Part shown: positions 36,201-48,563 of the stretch, piece after piece
Position numbering within the stretch: the stretch's first letter is position 1
Layout: every line of letters starts with the position of its first letter
The notes under the pieces: model-generated
What the model was told of the DNA's origin: nothing
The model's database searches: none
The model's input: the letters and a program-made list of their open reading frames with translations, nothing else
NCBI RefSeq assembly: GCF_965363235.1
Contig: NC_134838.1
Span: 12,990,441 to 13,054,440, forward strand
DNA length: 64,000 bases
DNA from: Mytilus galloprovincialis
Lineage: Eukaryota > Mollusca > Bivalvia > Mytilida > Mytilidae
Direction: 5' to 3'
Translations under genes and position numbers: made by a program

Positions 36201-39200
36201 GGTATCGCAGCAAAGTGTGCACCTAACATGATGACCTTCTGAACGGCGCCCCAGTATCGAACTACCAGAATTACTACAAGCCTTTATCGATACAAAAACA
36301 AATGAATTGTATCATGTACGTACGTATATACTGTAGAGGGTATATCCAAATTGAATTTATGTTGGTTTTTTTTTAGAGGTTTTGCTAATAATGCTTGATA
36401 AGCTGTCAGTCTATTATTTTAAAAATGTTTGTTGAAACATTCATGTTTTCTGATTATTTTTGTCGTTTAAGTTTTTTTGTTGACGTTTGCCAGCCAATTT
36501 GTTTATATATATAAAATATTAACACATTTATTATGGGTATAATCAAAACATCATTGTTTGAATATATCAATTCTTATACAGTAAAACCTCCATAGCATAA
36601 ATTAATACACCTGATATTTATAAAATAATATGAGATATGGTATAATTGCCAAACAGAAAACTATCCATGGGATCCAAATGTCGTAAGGGTCGGGGTTAAC
36701 TCTAAGATAGTAAACTTAAGTATACCAGTGACGAGCCACATCCGTAATCAAACTCTACAGCACCGGATTCCGTTACAAAGTTGTGCATATAGCAAACCTA
36801 CAATAAAAACAAATATTACTTACAATAGTAAGTCTTAACAAAAAACCATTACTCACTTGACACGAGCCTTTAATTGAAGCACATGTATCAAGGAAATCAA
36901 GATAGGAAAAACAAGCCCTGAATTATTGTCCGATCTAAGGGATACATCAAATATACCTATATTGTCCTTATATCAAGTTCATAATGTTAGATAGGTGCTT
37001 ATTTAGCACATGTGTTAATTCATTTTTTTTAAAGAGATCGGGTTGCTTGCTGTCGTCAATGACGGATCGAAGTCTAAAAAAATCCCGCATTAAATATTAA
37101 ACTATTACATTTCTTCAAGACTACATATGATATTTGAATTTTGTTTTGTCCTTTAGTTAAGCAAGAAACATTTTGTTTTCAATTCGCTCTAAAAAAAAAG
37201 GCTTTTCCCTGAACATGACTTATTGTTTAATTAACAACAGTAACTCAATAGAATGATGCATGATCTACTGAAGCGTCCGGAGTACTTGAGTCCACCCCAC
37301 CCCCGTGTTAGTATTGTTATTGCTCTGAGTATAATTTGCTATCGTTGTTTGTCGTTCGTCAATTTTCGTTTTGGCTATTGATTTTTATTAACTTGCTTAC
37401 TTTTTGTGACTCTTAATACCCCTTGGTATATTCATTATTTTAATCAAGGAGCATTACTAACATAGCGGAACATGACGTTAAAAGAAACTAACAGTATCGT
37501 TTTGTATGACATTAGCTTAACAAGAATACAGGAATAAGTCGGCAATAAGAGAAGTACAGTTTTTTTCCAAAAGGAATGAGAACTTACAAATTATTTTGCT
37601 GATTACTTCCACTTTTTTTACTCTCGGTGTTTTTTATTTTGTTATTTTTTTGTAATTGAATGAAAATTATTAATTACCAACAACAACATTCATGACTGCG
37701 TTTGATTTTATGATGTAGATTTGAAACAAAAAAAAGAAAACCAAACTGACCTCACCATCATCACACTGTATACGATGATTACACTCGCTGCTGCTTTCAA
37801 CTCCACTGCAGGACCAACATTCTTGTTTACACTCTATCACGAGTGCTTGTGACATAAAAAAAAAAAGACATGATTAAAATATACAGTTCTGTACGTGTGC
37901 ATGATTTTAAAAAAACTTTGATATTTGTTTGTGTTCATTTTCTGAATCATTTTTTGAAAATATTGCAATTTATCAAAAACATTTCTCTATTCATGTTGGC
38001 AAAATGGTGATTGCCATCAGATACAGTCATATGAATATATCATTTGAACTAAAAGACCCTATACAAATTACATATGTTTATAAATTAGTTTGATGGTAGA
38101 ATATGTTCAACTTTTTATCTCTTTAATAAATACATACCTATAAAGGATATGAGAAGCACACAGACAGACCATTTAACTAAAAATATAGTAAATCAAATAT
38201 CTGAATAGATCAGAAAAAAGTAAAATTACAAAAATACTGAACTCCGAGGAAAATGCAAAACGGTAAGATCCTAATCAAATGGCAAAAATCAAAATCTCAA
38301 TTACATCACACACATAAAACGAATGGATAACAAACAGATTAAAATAGATAACACTTTCTGTGAGTGTCATTTATTGTCTCATTAAGGTATACCAAAAGTG
38401 AGTTCAATATAATTCTTATATAAAAAGAAATACATATTTATGCAAAACATCCGTGAGCTCTGTCCGTGTCTTTAAATATTTTTAGAATATTTCAACCACA
38501 AAACATTTGCATTATATGTTATGTCCAAAGTTAAAGATATTATTTTTTATATTTTTCAGAGGAAATCATTTAGTACCGGTGTCATATAGTATTTTGAACC
38601 CCATGGTAAATTGACACCTGGGTCAAAATACCGCTATGGTAAATACCCCCCCCCCCCCCCCCCCTGTATGGAAAATTGACCCCCATGGTAAATTGAACCC
38701 CCCTGTTTTTTTCATTCTAAATTATTAATAAAACATTTTCCATTATATAAAAGCTAACCAAAGATTAAAAATCATTCATATAAGAACGGGAGGTCAATTT
38801 TCTATGATTGGTTTGAAGAGAAATATTTGCTTGGTATTTTTAGTGCTCTGAAGTCTTCACCAACAAAAATTTCATTAAAAAAGGCGTTATAACTAGACCA
38901 TGTAGCTTGAACACTTTAATTCTTTGAAATTTGAAACATTTATATAGAATGGTAGACTTAAGTTTTAATTTTCAATAGTAAGAAAGGGGGAGGGGGTCAA
39001 ATTACCATGGCTCATTTAAATCTAAAAAGTAAAATTTTCAAAACATCTTTTCAAGCTAGTAAAATACATACTAACCACTTATTGGAGTATAATTACTATG
39101 TAAAGGAGTTAGAGTAGCTACAATTTTTAAAACTAAAGGTCTATAGTAGGGGTTTCAATATACCCTGGTAGACATGGTAGAAAAAGGGGGTGTGTGAAAA

Positions 39201-41616
39201 TACCATGGTAAAGTAAAATTTTCTAAAATATCTTTTCCATCATGTTAAATACATACAAACTACTTATTGGAGTATTGTTACTATGTTAATAAGTTAGAAT
39301 AGCTAGAATTTTTCAAATGAGAGGTCTATAACAGGGGATTCAATATACCGCAGGGGGGTCAAAATACCATGGCTAAGTAAAATGTTCAAAACATCTTTTC
39401 CAGCATGTTAAATACATACAAACTACTCATTTGAGTATTTTTACTATGTTAAGGAGTAATTACAGCTAAAGTTCTGAAATTCAAGGTCTATAGTAGGGGG
39501 TTCAACAATATACTATGGTAGGGGGGTCAAAATACCATGGTAAAGTAAAATTTTCAAAATATATTTTCCAGCATGTTAAATACATACAAACTACTCATTG
39601 GAGTATAATCACTATGTAAATGAGTTACAGTTGCTAAAATTTTTGAAATTAAAAGCCTATAGTAGGGGGTTTAAAATACCAAGGTAGAGGTTCCAAATAC
39701 CATGGCAAAGTAGAATTTTCAAAATATCTTTTCAAGCAAGTAAAAAACAGATAAAAAAATTAGAATAGCTAGAATTTTTGAAATTCAAAGTCTATAGTAG
39801 GGGGTTCAATATACCATGGCAAAGTAAAATTTCAAATATCTTTTCAAGCAAGTAAAATACAAACAAACTACTTATTAGAGTATAATAACTATGTAAAGGA
39901 GTTAGAATAGCTAGAAGTTTTGAAATGAGAGGTCTATAGCAGGGGGTTCAATATACCGCAGGGGGGTCAAAATACCATGGCTAAGTAAAATTTTCAAAAC
40001 ATCTTTTCCAGCATGTTAAATACATACAAACAACTCATTTCAGTATTATTACTATGTTAAGGAGTAATAACAGCTAAATTTTTGAAATTCAAGGTCTATA
40101 GTAGGGGGTAGATATTTTGAAAATTTTACTTCGCCATGGTATTTTGAACCCCCCCCCCCCTTAACCATGGTATATTGAACCCCCTACTATAAACCTTGGA
40201 TTTCTAAAAATCTAGCTGTTATAACTCTTTAACATACTAATTATATTAGAAGTAGTTTGTATGTATTTTACTTGCTTGAAAAGATGTTTTGAAAATGTTA
40301 CTTTGCCATGGTATTTTGACCCCCTGCGGTATATTGAACCCCCTACTATAAACCTCTCATGTAAAAAATTCTAGCTATTCTAACTCCTTTACATAGTAAT
40401 TATACTGCAATAAGTAGTTTGTATGCATTTTACTTGCTTGAAAAGATATTTTGAAAATTTTACTTTGACATGGTATTTTGAACCGCCTACTATAGACCTT
40501 GGATTTCAAAAAATCTAGCTGTTATAACTCTTTAACATAGTAATTATATTCCAATGAGGAGTTTGTATGTATTTTACTGGCTTGAAAAGAAGTTTTGAAA
40601 ATTTTACTTAGCCATGGTTATTTTGACCCTCCTGCTGTATATTGAACCCCCTACTAAAAGTCTCCAATTAAAAAAAATGATAGCCAACAAATTGTAAATT
40701 AAAATTATCTGCAATACTATTTATCAAAAACAGGGGGCTTCAATATACCGCTGGGGGGTTCAAAATACCATATGGGAAAAATGACCCCGGGGTCAAAATA
40801 CCATGCGGTATAATGACCACGGGGTCATTTTACCGCGTGGTATTTTGACACCGCTTCATTTTTTAAGGGATTCAAAATACCATATGACACCGGTCCAGAA
40901 TTCATTGTGATATTGCTGTTCTATAAACTAAAATTTCACAAATATTTCTGGAAATCATGTTCAAATGTATAGTTTTATAAATGACATACATGACATTACG
41001 TACATCATACAATTTTGGGATTTACTGTTGAACTTAAATCCAAGATGCTTGTTATACAGTTATACATATACATAGTTTTGACGCCAGTCGCGCGTTTCAT
41101 CTACATAAGCCCCATCAGTGACGATCAGATCAAAATAGTTAGAAAACAAAACAAGTATAAAGTGGAAGAGCATTAAGGTCCCAACATTAAAAAAACACCG
41201 TTGCTTCAAATACGGCTTTGCAATATATGTCTGGGATAAGAAAATCCTAAATATTTCGAATAATTAATACTTTTGAAAATAGTTAATTTATAATAAATGA
41301 CCATATAATTAATATTCCTGTCAACACCTAAGTCCTGACTACTGGGCTAGTTAAACTGTCGGGGACGAAAAATTCTCTAGCAGTGTCATCGACCCAGTGA
41401 TGTAAGTAGTTAAAACATTGAATTAGCTCATCTAGCTAAGGTGTCCCATTAACCTACCTCCTAATCATCAATTAAAAAAATGACATAACTATACAATCTA
41501 ATTTTATACGGTATACAATAAATCTAATACTGCTTTACATATACGTTGTGATACTTCATAATTAAACCTCAACCTGTGTATGACAGATTGAAGCAAAAGA
41601 ATAGTGACTTACACAT
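30286..41616 (-). CDS. Secreted LU-domain plus fibrinogen-related protein, copy A
   Basis: Nine exons join in phase into a 326-residue protein: 41613-41616 (ATG plus one base; the 5'UTR lies above), 38138-38176, 37751-37845, 36726-36797, 36155-36281, 34866-34999, 34023-34119, 32748-32912 and 30286-30533 (stop). All inner borders are GT-AG. Residues 1-18 form a hydrophobic signal peptide. Residues 23-106 hold a Ly6/uPAR three-finger domain with CxxC at 24-27, spaced cysteines at 36, 42, 48, 66, 72 and 91, and the diagnostic CC-x4-CN ending at 94-101. Residues about 113-326 are a fibrinogen C-terminal domain: PREC, WTVIQRR, EYWLGN, the calcium-site DRDND, NCA and GAWWY..CH.SNLNG are all present. 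Fibrinogen-related proteins of molluscs are secreted, usually lectin-like immune recognition proteins; that role is inferred here. Introns hold a foldback element, a MITE, repeat fragments and an inverted orphan exon. Copy B is its tandem paralogue. Expression is unknown. Confidence 0.87.
31035..31195 (+). pseudogene. Inverted orphan copy of the last fibrinogen exon
   Basis: On the plus strand, opposite to gene A, a TTTTAG acceptor at 31029-31034 is followed by sequence encoding [20 protein letters not shown], then SNCAVLF and SNLNGV. This is the start of the last fibrinogen exon. Similarity fades after about 31180 and the WWY and CH motifs are lost, so it cannot complete a domain. It lies in the last intron of gene A, only about 500 bases from the real last exon, and so forms an imperfect inverted repeat with it. 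It is best explained by a local inverted duplication. Confidence 0.8.
32985..33182 (+). mobile_element. Penelope-like family A, 3' end fragment in an intron of gene A
   Basis: It contains GGGTGCCACACGGTGAC, AAGTGTTGCTTAT and TATTTTATGTTGTGTTTTGT and ends near CCCCTCTTTTAC. This is the same 3' region as at 22.44 kb in opposite orientation. Non-coding. Confidence 0.55.
35557..35770. mobile_element. 214-bp palindromic MITE (CTGTGGATTC ends), copy in gene A intron
   Basis: The ends CTGTGGATTCATT and AATGAATCCACAG are inverted, with further inner inverted blocks (TTTTCGTGGGTACC and GGTATCCACGAAAA). It lies between exons 5 and 6 of gene A. The sister copy is at 48564. Confidence 0.75.
38230..38312 (-). 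repeat. Dispersed repeat fragment in intron 1 of gene A
   Basis: Reverse copy of the block seen at 58345-58435 and 25800-25865 (ACTGAACTCCGAGGAAAAT, ATCCTAATCAAATGG). Confidence 0.5.
38575..40894. mobile_element. 2.3-kb foldback element of about 170-bp repeats, in intron 1 of gene A
   Basis: The ends are inverted: ACCGGTGTCATATAGTATTT on the left, and the same with one change read inward from the right. From about 38930 to 40108 the unit (GGTCTATAGTAGGGGGTTCA, ATACCATGG, CAGCATGTTAAATACATACA, ACTATGTAAAGGAG) recurs about seven times in one direction, at spacings of 133 to 175 bases. From 40115 to about 40680 it runs three to four times in the opposite direction. A run of 18 C lies at 38647-38664. 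No protein is encoded. The pivot is near 40110. It accounts for the greater length of intron 1 in gene A (3.4 kb against 1.7 kb in B). Confidence 0.8.
38647..38664. repeat. Poly-C tract, 18 bases
   Basis: An uninterrupted run of C near the left end of the foldback element, rare in such A+T-rich surroundings. The exact length may be affected by sequencing error. Confidence 0.9.
41078..41290 (-). repeat. SINE-like dispersed repeat in intron 1 of gene A
   Basis: A long reverse copy: GACGCCAGTCGCGCGTTTCA, TCAGTGACGATCAGATC, CAAATACGGCTTTGCAATA and GGGATAAGAAAATCC. Confidence 0.6.
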
Positions 41617-41786
41617 TTTCTCCGACTACCTATTTCATTCAAGACTTCATGCGATAAGCCAGTTTAATAGAGATAAGAGAATACACATTAGTATGCATGT
41701 ACAATTCGATAGATTACAGCGTACAATAGGTGTTGCTTATTATTTTCATTTTCATTTTCAAACTTCCGATCCTTTTCCAGTTTATA

Positions 41787-41807
41787 CGTCAAATTGTCAA
41801 TGGATCA
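41787..41807 (-). promoter_or_regulatory. Conserved upstream block of fibrinogen gene A
   Basis: A 21-base block, about 175 bases upstream of the start codon of gene A, matches the block at 58704-58724 upstream of gene B at 20 of 21 positions. Its core on the plus strand is CGTCAAATTGTCAATG. The surrounding 200 bases are also related but more diverged. It could be a promoter element or simply part of the 5'UTR exon; the transcription start is not visible. Confidence 0.4.
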
Positions 41808-42356
41808 AAATAACATGTCTTATTCTGTGAATAAGTCTTCTCAATATAAGGTGCCTTAACCGTGGCTGTGTTTATACATAGAAGTACGTATAGAACCTTA
41901 TGATCAGGAACATTAGATTTATAAATGTTGAAACTGATAACACAATTAAAGATAATGTACCTTCCAAATAATTTGGTTAATGCTAATCCACATTTTTTTC
42001 ATATTTCACGCAAAAGATACTGAAGGACTTGTTGAAAATAAAATATATTTTCTTGTAAGAGGTTGTGCAATAAAAAGATGAATAACTCACAAGATTCGGG
42101 TCTATGTTTACAAAGAAAGTATAAATTCAAACTTATGTTCAGAGCTATCAAGAAAATGTGACACATTCATCGGAACTCCCTTAAAATCTGCATCTACTTG
42201 AAAAAACAAAAAAATAAATGCAGTATGTATATAAGTCACACATTGGCCTTATCTGATTTCCGTTTACAAATCAACCGGTAAAAGTTATATTGCCGGCTTA
42301 TGAAGACGTTTCTAATACACGAAAAACCGTCAGAATTCAGTATCGTAAATCTCTGT

Positions 42357-45247
42357 TAAGCTAGTTTCACACTGCCGATCAGATCAACTCGATCAAGCCC
42401 GATCAAGACAAATTACGTGATCGGGAGACTGGTCTGACTCAATCGACAAGAATGTTGGTGATAGTCTACCTTGCTCTTCATCGATTTGACTTTCTACCCG
42501 AGAGTTTTTGACATGTCAAAAACATTCGAGTAAGGATCGAGAAGCAATTCACTCGAGAAGAGATCGAGAAGAGATCGAGTAATGGTCGAATTGATCGACA
42601 AAGGATCGTGTAGAGATCGAGTTTGGTCGGAATACAAAAAAATTTACCGATCAGTACACGATCGTTTCGACCTTTGCTCGACTAATGTCCAATCATTTCC
42701 AGATTAACTCGACCAATGCCCGATCGCTTCCAGATCACTTCGATTCTATATTTATTTTATCCCAGACCAATTCGACCAAAACCCGATCACATTCGACCAC
42801 TCTTCGATCTCTACTCGGCCATACACGAGAACACATGACTGCTACATGATTCTTTAAAAGTGTGTGCAGATCTGATTAACTCTCATAACTCTGCTTCCGC
42901 AAAACTATATTGGCAACATTTTTTTTAACTGTACAAAAATTCCTTCATGTACAGTACGTGTCTTTACTTTTGCAAGGAGAGGTAACATTTTAAAAGAGAG
43001 GCAAAAGACACCAAGTATCAATTTAACTCAATTTTGGCACCGGCGGATTTTTCAAATATGAAAGAGATTGTGCAATAACATTCATTATTAGACTGCTGAT
43101 GACTAAGTTATCTTTCAAAGAAAGTTGGTTTATAAGGACATAAAGATTATATTTTACCTGTTTAATGGACTATTTTCTGTTTTGTCTGCACGTATTTTCC
43201 GTTTGTCCAGAAATGTTGGTAGTATAGAAAAAAAGATGCCAATGAGACAGCTCTTCACAGAACACCAAATAACACAGAAATTATTAATAACAAATAAAAT
43301 TCTCCTTACAGTCATTTTTTTTTTCATTCGAATTTTTTGACGTAATTTCACACCAAAATAAGATAAAACCAAACTATACACTCTCTTCAAATGCGTCTTC
43401 AGTTTGTCGTTTGTCGTTTGTTAGTTCAAATGATGCATTTTTTTTCTAACTTTAACATTAAATCGATTATCTAATTGTGTTCTTGCTTGTCATAACTCAA
43501 AACAATGTCTAAAATTACTCAAATTTAGGTATCATCCTCCTTTCTTTCATTAAAATAACAGCTATGAAAGAAAATTTGAGTAATTTTAGACAATATTTTG
43601 AGTTATGACAAACAAGAACATACCTCCTTATAAAAAAAGAGGCTTTATCATCACTATCGTCATACAGTCATCTGATTAATATGAAGAATTGCCAAAAAAA
43701 TAAGTATGCATAGAGGAGCGATGTCCTCTGTGTCTATAACATCTTCTACGGAGGCTATTTTCCCGGCGTAATAAGTTCAAACAACATAAAAATGTGCATG
43801 CGTTTTTGACAGTTCAAACAGGGTCAGTAAACTCTGATTAAACGATGCATTTGTTTCTACCTCTGTAACGCTTAACAAACTATAACAAACGGCACACAAA
43901 GTTTACAAAACTTTGGTTAGAAAGAAATAAACTCTTGATAGATATATGTAAAATTGTAAACAGTTTCAGAAAAGATATCACTCCAGGGGATTGAAATTCT
44001 ACTTTGGGTCAAATTTTGGGGAAATATGTGACATCTTTGCCCTCTTTTGCAATATGATTTAGCAAATACATGCAGGTTGTTGCCATACAGCAAAAAGAAA
44101 ATAAATATCTTTACCCATTCAACTACTGGATATCAAATCTATGAAAAATTCTGAATACATACTTATGCACATATATGACACAATCGGTAGGCTTAATTTG
44201 TAAGATAGCAAGGACAAGTGGGTGGTAAAGTTTATGTATGTTGCTAACTTACATAAGTACTAATCTAGTGACAAATCTCATTTTGTGGTGTCATTTTAAA
44301 AAAAAGAGCAATAAAACTACTATTACATATCAGTGTCCACTATAAGGAAGTTTTTATAGGCATTGGGTTCCTCTTTGTTGAGTTAGTGCAAGTCTCTCAT
44401 ACTGCCCACGCAGTGATCGCCGTATCAGCCATGGCCTCACCTAGATTTCTCGTCGCCCGTTGCTGTCTAAACCATCTTCTATGCACTCGTCAAGCTCCGT
44501 CACAGCTATTAACCTGTCTCTCTTAGCTCTTATCACCTTGCCCGCAAATCCAACTGCTTTATTTCTATGTAGATATTTTAAATGTATGACTTTACTCGAA
44601 CCGTCTACTGAATATAACCAAACAAACGGAGAATGTGTCCAGCTAGCATATATAACATTATAAAGGGTCATTCGCAAGAACAGTCACCCAAATTCGCATT
44701 TGAACTGTGTTTTATGGTTATAAGCATTGTGTATACGGCGAGTCACAAAATTTGGTTGAGGCAAAATAAAATTAGTGAACGGAAACTAATATTGCTGGGA
44801 CGTACGTACGTACGAACGGACGAGACTAACACTTAATGCCCACTCCGACGGGGAATAAAAATTTTGGGCGTTTTTATACTAAAATTGTGCATACCCGACC
44901 AATTCTCGAGTATCCCTACGACCCATATACGATCAGTTCGATCTGGTCTGGTCGAGATCAGAATGAGATCGTGAATAGTTGATTTGGTTTAGATAGTCGA
45001 GTAGAGATCGTCTAAAGATCGTGAATTGATCGGAATTATCGAATAAGTATTCATTTTGTTGTCGGGATTGAGTCGTGGTGGAGTCATTAAGGAGTCGTTA
45101 ATGGTCAAGTTAAGGTCGTGTACAGTCGGATGGCGGTCTGGTAAAAGTCGTAAACAGGCCCGATCAAGACTTTGGTTGAGCTTGGTCGTGGAAATTTGGA
45201 CAATCGGGATCATCGAGTTGATCTGATCGGCAATGTTAAACTTGCTT
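42357..45247. mobile_element. 2.9-kb inverted-repeat element rich in GATCGA
   Basis: The ends are inverted copies (AAGCTAGTTTCACACTGCC, then GATCAGATCAACTCGAT, on the left). Both outer arms, roughly 42360-42860 and 44880-45247, are packed with GATCGA- and CTCGA-type words, so the element is partly self-complementary. The interior contains a separate palindrome (43479-43621) and an exon-like open stretch (44441-44660, minus). No transposase was recognised, so it is non-autonomous. It lies between fibrinogen gene A and the Mab-21 pseudogene and explains the greater spacing of that pair. Confidence 0.7.
43479..43621. repeat. Palindrome with 51-base arms
   Basis: The left arm (GTTCTTGCTTGTCATAACTC, then AATTACTCAAATTT) is repeated inverted at 43571-43621, with a 40-base loop. 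It sits within the 2.9-kb element and may itself be a small inserted foldback. Confidence 0.75.
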
Positions 45248-45357
45248 TCGAGAGCAAGACAAACTTAAAGCCAGACCTTTAAATTTAAATCTTAAATATA
45301 CCAAAATTAAAAGTTACACAACGTAATGTGTAATTAAGCATATTTTTAATTACGTTA

Positions 45358-45440
45358 TAGATAATGCATATTTTGATGTTTTTGTTGTCGTAAAACACAC
45401 CGTGTTTTACGACAAGGATAACCTTAAAATATGCATTATC
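45358..45440. repeat. 83-bp imperfect palindrome
   Basis: AGATAATGCATATTTTGATG and GTCGTAAAACAC pair with GTGTTTTACGACAAGG and AAAATATGCATTATCT around a five-base centre. It is probably a very small MITE. No coding content. Confidence 0.7.
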
Positions 45441-46604
45441 TTACTAATATACCGTCAAAATTTATTATTTTTATAAAGATTAGCAAAATTTAGCATCCTA
45501 TTTTACCGACCACACTTAAGTGGGAAATTCCTTTCCAATGCGTTCAGGTTTTAATACGTCCTACGGTTTATCAGGAATATGAAATTAATTCACTAATTAA
45601 TCTAAAAAAAAACCTTAGAAATTATCACTCATAATACTGTAACTGCATGAAGAAAGACACAAATGAATTTTTACCATCCGATAACGGTAAAAGAAAAATA
45701 CCAGACACTTTGTAAGTAGTTTATTATACCAACTAAGTTTATGGGAAAAGGGGGTGGTACTATGTTGTTGGTATTTTTCTATTTGTTATGACATTTCTAT
45801 CACGGAAAAGTGATAATGTTTTTAACAATTTTAATTGCATCGATTGAAATATTATTTTTATATATATATTTTTTTTAATGAAATCACATTTTTTTTTTAC
45901 AGATAATCATGATATATACAGCCTATCATATATTGAATTTTAAAAAACAAATTCCCAAATCGGCAACTAAAACTATCAGACGAATTTATTTTTATTTTAT
46001 GCCTTGAATCATGTTATCCTCCGGGTTGATTCTTCGAAAGAATGACATATCGTACTGAAAGAAAATAACTCCATAAAGGTATATAAATGTAATCAAAAGT
46101 GATGAATTAAATCCATTTTTTCATGTTATCATGGATACTTTTCAATCACATTTCATAACATTTATAGTGTCTCACGCACGTTAATAAACTTATAAAATAT
46201 AACATTGTGTTTTAATTAATTTTATTTCATTTGATATGTAATTTGAATTTATGAAGTCTTTCTGTACTTTAATTTTGAATATTTATTATTTCTAAGAAAA
46301 CAAATACAAATAGATCATTGTTCAATATTTTACATATCTCATTAAAAAAATATAGAATATTAACAGAAATGTCATATGATATTTAAGACGTGGTAAAAAT
46401 TTCGTCAGTTAGTTTAGATACAGATATATATCGTTCAGATAAACCATTGATTGGATTATGTTAAATTAACCTTATTAATCGATAATTGTTATCATATTTT
46501 TAATAGAATAACTGTATTATAACGTTAGTTGTTAGTTTAATGCTTTTGAAAAATGTAATTGAATATGACTTTTTTATAAATTTAGATAAATTGTAAATTA
46601 TTAG
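45441..46604. other. Non-coding spacer before the Mab-21 pseudogene
   Basis: Strongly A+T-rich, no gene. The last 100 bases (from about 46560) align with the 5' flank of the intact gene (from about 61470), so the duplication includes upstream DNA. Confidence 0.5.
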
Positions 46605-46631
46605 AGTATAGCTTGATTATACAACTGTACG

Positions 46632-48196
46632 ATGTAAGATGAAGGGACGACAGCTGTTTCAGTGAAGAAACTATATTACGGGAATGTATTACAGATACTC
46701 TGCAAAGGATTAACTAATGTACTGGTTCGCCAATCAGAAGTGAGATGATGTTAATACCGATAAGAGACGTAACAACACTTTTATTCATTATGCTGCAATA
46801 AAAACAAATACATAAAATTATGTACTAGAACTGTATGTTCCGGTCCCTTGAGTTGATGTCACAAGGCGAGTATTTACCACTTACAATGTTTTACACAGTT
46901 CAACTTACAACATGGTTGCTAAAAACGATATGCAAAGATACCTTCAAGTTCTTTTAAGTTTTGGAATCAATATCAACCAAAATACTGGTCATGGGTATTC
47001 CTTAGACCTTACATTCACTTAGCAAGAAAAATACTATCCTTCCAAATTTCCTATGGTTTATCATCGAGTCTTGCAAGGGATTGAACGTTACAATGATAAA
47101 CTACAATGGTAAAAGTTGTCCTCATACATTAGGGAAAAGTATATATAAATAAAGTTCCGTGACAATTTATTTTAAGGATAGAGTTTCACGTCGTGAAGAC
47201 TTTGCCTTGTATTAATAACAATATAATAAAAGAGAGGCGAAAGATAGATACCAAAGGACCATTCAAACCCCTTGAAAACTAGCTGACAATGCCATAGCTA
47301 AAAAAGAAAAAAAATCAAACAGACAGACAGACAGACAATAGTACACAAAACACAACATAGAAAACTGAAGACTGAACAAAACACAACATAGAAAACTGAA
47401 GACTGAACAAAACACAAATTAAACCAAAAACTAGGGGTGATCACAGATGCTCCAAAAGAGTTAGCTTATCCTGCGGCACCTGTCGTGTCACTCATTTAAG
47501 TACAAACCGGGTAAGACGTCTAACTGGCAGGTCTCATTTGAGCAAAAGAAAACGGGGTTGTAGTTACGACAATTGGAACATATCCGTTATCATCTGTGAA
47601 ACAGATATTACATAACAGTCAACCAGTCTTTTTTGCGTGCGAAAAATTAAGAATGGATGACGTCAACTTTATCAATGAAACTCTTGGTTTCGTTGCTATC
47701 TCTGAGTAGAAACCCTCTATTATATACATCATGATATGACATACAAGCTTGGGAATATCGTATCAATTAGGAAATATCTTCTCCGTTTGCAGGTGCTCAG
47801 GAAGGTGATATTATCTGCTTTGTCTTGAAGATATGAGTCAGACGAATATATCAAAAAATTCACAGTACATATCATTGATCGCCCAAAAACAGTTCAAATC
47901 GATTTAAGAATCTATACGCTGCCAGCTATATTTGCATATCGAAACTTTTCGGTAAAAAGTACGCGATAGTTATGCGCTGGGAAACATCTGCTGTATGTTA
48001 AAAACTTTAAATTTCATATGTTACAAGAACTGCATTGGAACACATATACACTAAATGAAACTTATTAATTTGATAACTTACTTCTTAATCTTATATTGTA
48101 AGGATATTAATGAAGCTTTTAACATGAAATAAAAAAATATGTATTGCCTAGATTCTTCTTACCTGAGTTAAACATTTTTTTAAAGACCAATATCTT
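46632..48196 (+). pseudogene. Ankyrin-Mab-21 pseudogene, duplicate of the gene at 61.5 kb
   Basis: The sequence from 46605 to about 47215 follows the intact gene at 61505 to about 62095 closely, including the 5'UTR, the start region, the HYAAIKTNT ankyrin repeat and the segment encoding VLLSFGINI. From 47828 to 48196 it follows 63600-63995 (the end of the Mab-21 domain). About 1.5 kb of the parent in between, including the catalytic centre, is missing; a Penelope-like 3' fragment lies there instead. There is a stop directly after the start codon and many more stops and frame changes, so no product is expected. It sits 5 kb from the 5' end of fibrinogen gene A in divergent orientation, exactly as the intact copy sits beside gene B. 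It is therefore the other half of a duplicated gene pair, not a random retrocopy. Whether it has any transcript cannot be seen. Confidence 0.85.
47228..47826 (-). mobile_element. Penelope-like family A, 3' part inside the Mab-21 pseudogene
   Basis: Same order as the 22.44-kb copy: terminal AGAGAGGCGAAAGATAGATA, ACAACATAGAAAACTGAAGA (34 bases duplicated in tandem at 47343-47412), CTAGGGGTGATCACAGATGC, then the degraded end of the polymerase. It occupies the place of the pseudogene's missing middle part. Confidence 0.65.
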
Positions 48197-48563
48197 CAAA
48201 ATAAACTGCAAACTTAAAATAGTTTTAAATTCCTAAAACAGACAGTGACATACTCTAGTGATAAAATTGATTGTTATGATGATTATAATGATGAACTTTA
48301 CATATTTTCTGAAATAATACTGAATTAATTCTTTGGGAATTGACAATTAAGGGTTGATATCTAAACTTGATAACAACCCTACGAATATCGCACAAGCAAT
48401 ATATTATTACCGGCCTATATAAAGAATACACGGTTTCCATTCTAGACTGGTTTGGACTGTACATGATATGATGATGTGAGATAATAGGTCAGGAGTTCGA
48501 GTCTGCGTTCATCAACTACTAACAGTGTTGTTTGGTAAATATATTGCTATTGTACTTGTATTA

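Noticed and set aside
42104-42200. Minus-strand stretch with a TTTTTTCAAG acceptor and a short open frame to a stop
   Set aside because: Too short, no recognisable domain, and no counterpart at the equivalent place of the second unit.
48482-48510. GTTCGAGTCTG resembling a tRNA B box
   Set aside because: No A box or cloverleaf arms could be formed around it.
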